34,647 nucleotides of DNA from Rubripirellula sp. (GTDB taxonomy: Bacteria > Planctomycetota > Planctomycetia > Pirellulales > Pirellulaceae): assembly GCA_012270065.1 (NCBI GenBank), contig JAAXJB010000059.1, positions 106,044-140,690 of the forward strand. The letters are read 5' to 3'. The notes under the pieces were generated by a model. It searched no databases, had not been told where the DNA came from, and saw only the letters and a program-made list of their open reading frames with translations. Made by a program: the position numbers and the translations under genes. Below, piece by piece: positions 31,893 through 34,647 of the stretch (position 1 is the first letter of the stretch; each line of letters opens with the position of its first letter).

Positions 31893-34448
31893 ATGCGGAT
31901 CACATGTCCCAATTGCGAGAAATCGCTGTCGTTAGGTCAGGCAAAAAAAGGTCGTTACCGTCCCAAGTGTAAATACTGTGGCGAACCGTTCGATCTGTTC
32001 ATTGAATCAGACGGGCAAGTGAAGATCCGTCAGAGAGTCGGGGGCACACAGCAGTCGGCTGATTCCAGTATGGCCGATGACCCTGGCCCACCTGCAGAGG
32101 CGGGCCGCACCATGGCGGTGATGGAAACTGGAGATCGTGAAGTTGAGATCCCTGATCGTCTGGGAGGCTATCGGATTTTGCGTCTTCTGGGACGCGGTGC
32201 GATGGGGGCTGTCTATGAAGCAAAGCAGATGTCACTTGATCGACTGGTTGCGCTGAAGACTATCCGTGGACGTCTGGCAGACAATCCTGCTTCTCTTGCA
32301 CGATTCACGCGGGAAGCTTACGCAGCAGCTCAGCTGAACCATCACAATGTCGTTCAGATTTATGACTTTGGTGAGGATGCCGGTCTTCATTTTTTCAGTA
32401 TGGAGTGGGTTCGTGGTGGTCCATTGGACCATTTGATTCGGGAGAAAGGCCGACTCGAGCCAAGGCTTGCTGTCAGCTATGCAGTGCAAGCAGCACGCGG
32501 TCTGCAGTTTGCTCATCGCCATGGCATGGTGCACCGTGATATCAAGCCCGCTAATCTTCTTTTGACCAACGATGGTGTCATTAAAGTTGCGGATCTTGGA
32601 CTCGTGAAAATTCCTGACCATGGTGATGCTGTTGCCGAACAGGATGCAGAGGTCGATCTGGCAAGTGGAACGCAGGTCACGATGCAAGGGACAGCGGTCG
32701 GAACGCCGGCGTACATGGCACCTGAACAGAGTGAGAATGCCGCTGGAGTTGATGCTCGCGCTGATATTTATTCACTTGGCTGCACACTGTTTTTCATGCT
32801 CGCTGGTCACCCGCCGTTTCAGGATACGGTCATCACAGACCTGAAGCAGCAACATGCCAACGCTGAGCCTCCGCGTCTCACCGAAATCAATCATCGCGTG
32901 CCGGAAGAAATCGAGACAATTGTTTCCAAAGCGATGGAAAAACAGGTTGAGCGAAGATATGAATCTTTGGCAGAGATGATTTTGGATCTCGAATCTTATC
33001 TTGGTGTGGCCCTGGAAAGTGATTTTTCACCAACAACCCAACAGATAGATGCGTGGGAAGCCGTTGTGACCAAATACCTTCATGCAACGCGTTCGAAAAA
33101 ATGGTGGCGATGGGCCCCGATGTTGTGCATTGCGTCTGCCATCGCGTTGACTTGCCTTGTGGTGTTGTTGGGAGGAGGTGCACGCTGGATCCTGATGGGG
33201 CTTGGTATGATCATTGGCATCATTGGTGCTGATTTGTCCTTGAATGCCAGTCTGGTTGGCAGGCCGGTCGCAACTCATGTTCGAAAGTGGCTGGGGACAT
33301 GGTCGCGGTGGGATTGGTTTCTCAACGGGTTCGGCGTGCTCACGGCATCTTTGCTCATCATGGCAGGAGGACTGTGGCCTGGTATCTTGATTGGAGTTCT
33401 GCTCGGAACAGCAACAGGATATTGCATCCATCGCTTTCTTTTTCTGCCGACCGTAAAGGCAGAGCAAAGCCCCCTCAAGGATGCCGAACAAATGATCCGG
33501 GAACTGAGGGTAGGAGGCTCCGATGAAGATGACCTGCGTTTGTTCGTGGCGCGATACAGCGGCATGGGTTGGCAGACTCTTTATGAGTCCCTGTTCGGAT
33601 ATGAGTCACTTGTGCAAATTCGGGACAAACTGCGGCGAGATTCATCATTCAACAATCCCGTTGATTTGATCTCGGTACGTGATCATTTGTGTGGTTGGCT
33701 TCGTCGAAAAACAGAGGAGCACCAGCAGATAGAGGACCATCGACGCCTCGCAGGGATTGAAGAGCGTGGATTGAAGCAGGAGGGGCTGTCGTCAGGCGAA
33801 GCACGTGACCGCGCATGGCAGATTGCTGCGGCTGTGATGGAAAATACAAGATTCGAACCGCATGCCAATGCCGGTGGTAAATCGGGTGATGCGATGGCTG
33901 TCATGCACAAAAGAGAACGCATGAAACAGATGATTGCTGATGCTCGAAGCGGCAAATACCGTCGACAACGTGAACCCTTGGCTGTTGTCCGATTTGTTCT
34001 CGGAGGTCAGACACGTTTGTTGGCCGGATGTCTGCTGATGACAGTTTTTGCATCATGGGCCTATCGCCATGGCGTGTTTGATCAATTCAAACAACTCAAT
34101 GCCATGGATACCGTGCGTCAGGGAGAGCTTGACTTGGAACAGTTCACCACCATGCTCCAGGGTGTAGCCAGTACCGGCTTGCAAGCTGAATCCAATAGCA
34201 GCCTGTTCGCTGGAACGGTGAATGGCTGGTCTGTTGGAGTGGCCGGTCTGTTGTTGATGCTCGCAAGTTTTGTTTCTGGTTGGAGGATGACACCGTTCGC
34301 TGCAGCAGCGTCGGTGATCATCCTGTTTGGCCCGAACTGGGGAATTCCCGGTATCGGTTCGCTTGCTGAATCATGGATGACTGCTGCTGCGATTGGTGTT
34401 CTGATTTATGTGCCCGGTGTGATCTGGGGAGAACGAAAAGAGGTGTGA
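31893..34448 (+). CDS. Zinc-ribbon membrane Ser/Thr protein kinase
   Basis: This is an 851-residue Hanks-type kinase. The start at 31893 has GGAG 8 nt upstream; an open frame from 31758 adds 45 codons without features. A Cys4 zinc ribbon (Cys5, Cys8, Cys26, Cys29) opens the protein. The kinase domain (about 90-370) is intact: Gly-rich loop GRGAMGAVY at 100-108, Lys122, Glu141, HRDIKPAN with Asp216 and Asn221, DLG at 234-236 in place of DFG (frequent in bacteria), then GTPAYMAPEQ. Four hydrophobic segments follow between about 405 and 520, then a 200-residue charged soluble region with long helices, then three or four more membrane helices to the end. The kinase part should be cytoplasmic. It lies 159 bp after the pseudokinase, same strand, and probably belongs to the same signalling unit. 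Confidence 0.93.
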   Translation: MRITCPNCEKSLSLGQAKKGRYRPKCKYCGEPFDLFIESDGQVKIRQRVGGTQQSADSSMADDPGPPAEAGRTMAVMETGDREVEIPDRLGGYRILRLLGRGAMGAVYEAKQMSLDRLVALKTIRGRLADNPASLARFTREAYAAAQLNHHNVVQIYDFGEDAGLHFFSMEWVRGGPLDHLIREKGRLEPRLAVSYAVQAARGLQFAHRHGMVHRDIKPANLLLTNDGVIKVADLGLVKIPDHGDAVAEQDAEVDLASGTQVTMQGTAVGTPAYMAPEQSENAAGVDARADIYSLGCTLFFMLAGHPPFQDTVITDLKQQHANAEPPRLTEINHRVPEEIETIVSKAMEKQVERRYESLAEMILDLESYLGVALESDFSPTTQQIDAWEAVVTKYLHATRSKKWWRWAPMLCIASAIALTCLVVLLGGGARWILMGLGMIIGIIGADLSLNASLVGRPVATHVRKWLGTWSRWDWFLNGFGVLTASLLIMAGGLWPGILIGVLLGTATGYCIHRFLFLPTVKAEQSPLKDAEQMIRELRVGGSDEDDLRLFVARYSGMGWQTLYESLFGYESLVQIRDKLRRDSSFNNPVDLISVRDHLCGWLRRKTEEHQQIEDHRRLAGIEERGLKQEGLSSGEARDRAWQIAAAVMENTRFEPHANAGGKSGDAMAVMHKRERMKQMIADARSGKYRRQREPLAVVRFVLGGQTRLLAGCLLMTVFASWAYRHGVFDQFKQLNAMDTVRQGELDLEQFTTMLQGVASTGLQAESNSSLFAGTVNGWSVGVAGLLLMLASFVSGWRMTPFAAAASVIILFGPNWGIPGIGSLAESWMTAAAIGVLIYVPGVIWGERKEV

Positions 34449-34526
34449 ATGTTTCGCCACAGGCATTTGCTTCAATGCACCACTGTTTCCGGTTGGAATG
34501 TGTCTTGATGACGTAACCAGTTTCCG

Positions 34527-34600
34527 CGTCCAGATCTCATCTTCCGGGTTTCAGATTTCAGCATCCAGATTGCAGCATTCAGGTTTCAGAGTCCGGATCT
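34527..34600. repeat. Degenerate ~14-bp tandem repeat tract
   Basis: Imperfect copies follow one another after the kinase gene, for example cttccgggtttcag, catccagattgcag and cattcaggtttcag, with a partial cgtccagatctcat before and agtccggatctt after. Spacing is not perfectly regular, so this is an eroded array. No coding frame or terminator was recognised here. Confidence 0.55.
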
Positions 34601-34615
34601 TGGAATCGACATCGC

Positions 34616-34647
34616 ATGGATGTATGGATGTATGGATGTATGGATGT
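34616..34647. repeat. 8-bp tandem repeat at the right edge
   Basis: The unit atggatgt occurs four times exactly and runs into the end of the window, so its true length is unknown. It is in non-coding DNA about 170 bp past the kinase stop. The unit is not a multiple of three, so length changes would shift any frame crossing it. Confidence 0.9.

Overview
The window looks like a chromosomal segment from a planctomycete (Planctomycetota, probably Planctomycetales). This is an inference from gene content. It carries two formylglycine-type sulfatases, a DUF1080 (3-keto-disaccharide hydrolase) protein, a secreted planctomycete-type CxxCH protein, an EF-hand esterase, a SASA-type carbohydrate esterase, zinc-ribbon membrane proteins and an ECF sigma/Ser-Thr kinase cluster. 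Many starts lack a strong Shine-Dalgarno site, and GTG or TTG starts occur. No tRNA, rRNA, CRISPR array, insertion sequence or prophage gene was seen.

Layout. (1) 1-1132: two small tandem secreted Tyr/Pro/His-rich proteins on the minus strand, ended by a probable intrinsic terminator. (2) 1548-6018: a type IIA topoisomerase A-B gene pair on the plus strand. (3) 6148-10203: a double zinc-ribbon membrane protein and a sulfatase fused to an alpha/beta-hydrolase, both minus. (4) 10366-12429: pheT, a short form without the usual N-terminal tRNA-binding domain. (5) 12493-19733: a polysaccharide-catabolism-like neighbourhood with DUF1080, a CxxCH protein, an EF-hand esterase, a SASA esterase, a VOC protein and an iduronate-sulfatase-like enzyme. 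(6) 19942-25308: housekeeping and stress genes, namely an A-type Fe-S carrier, a rhomboid protease overlapping a MATE transporter, an HtrA protease and a TraR/DksA-like protein. (7) 25897-34448: a signalling block, all plus strand, with a long FHA/coiled-coil/membrane protein, an ECF-like sigma factor, an apparent pseudokinase and a zinc-ribbon membrane Ser/Thr kinase.

Working together. The secreted sulfatases and esterases could strip sulfate and acyl groups from polysaccharide, with DUF1080 acting on oxidised sugars. They are not arranged as one operon and no transporter or glycoside hydrolase accompanies them. The sigma factor, pseudokinase and kinase form a compact unit: sigma and pseudokinase overlap by 8 bp and the kinase follows 159 bp later. 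The FHA protein upstream has lost the canonical phosphothreonine-binding Arg and Ser, and the pseudokinase has lost its glycine loop and catalytic Asp. This makes the block the best candidate for a little-described signalling system.

Short tandem repeats lie at both window ends (11 bp at the left, 8 bp at the right) and between the MATE and HtrA genes (15 bp). Clear minus-strand terminators follow the Fe-S carrier and the DksA-like gene.
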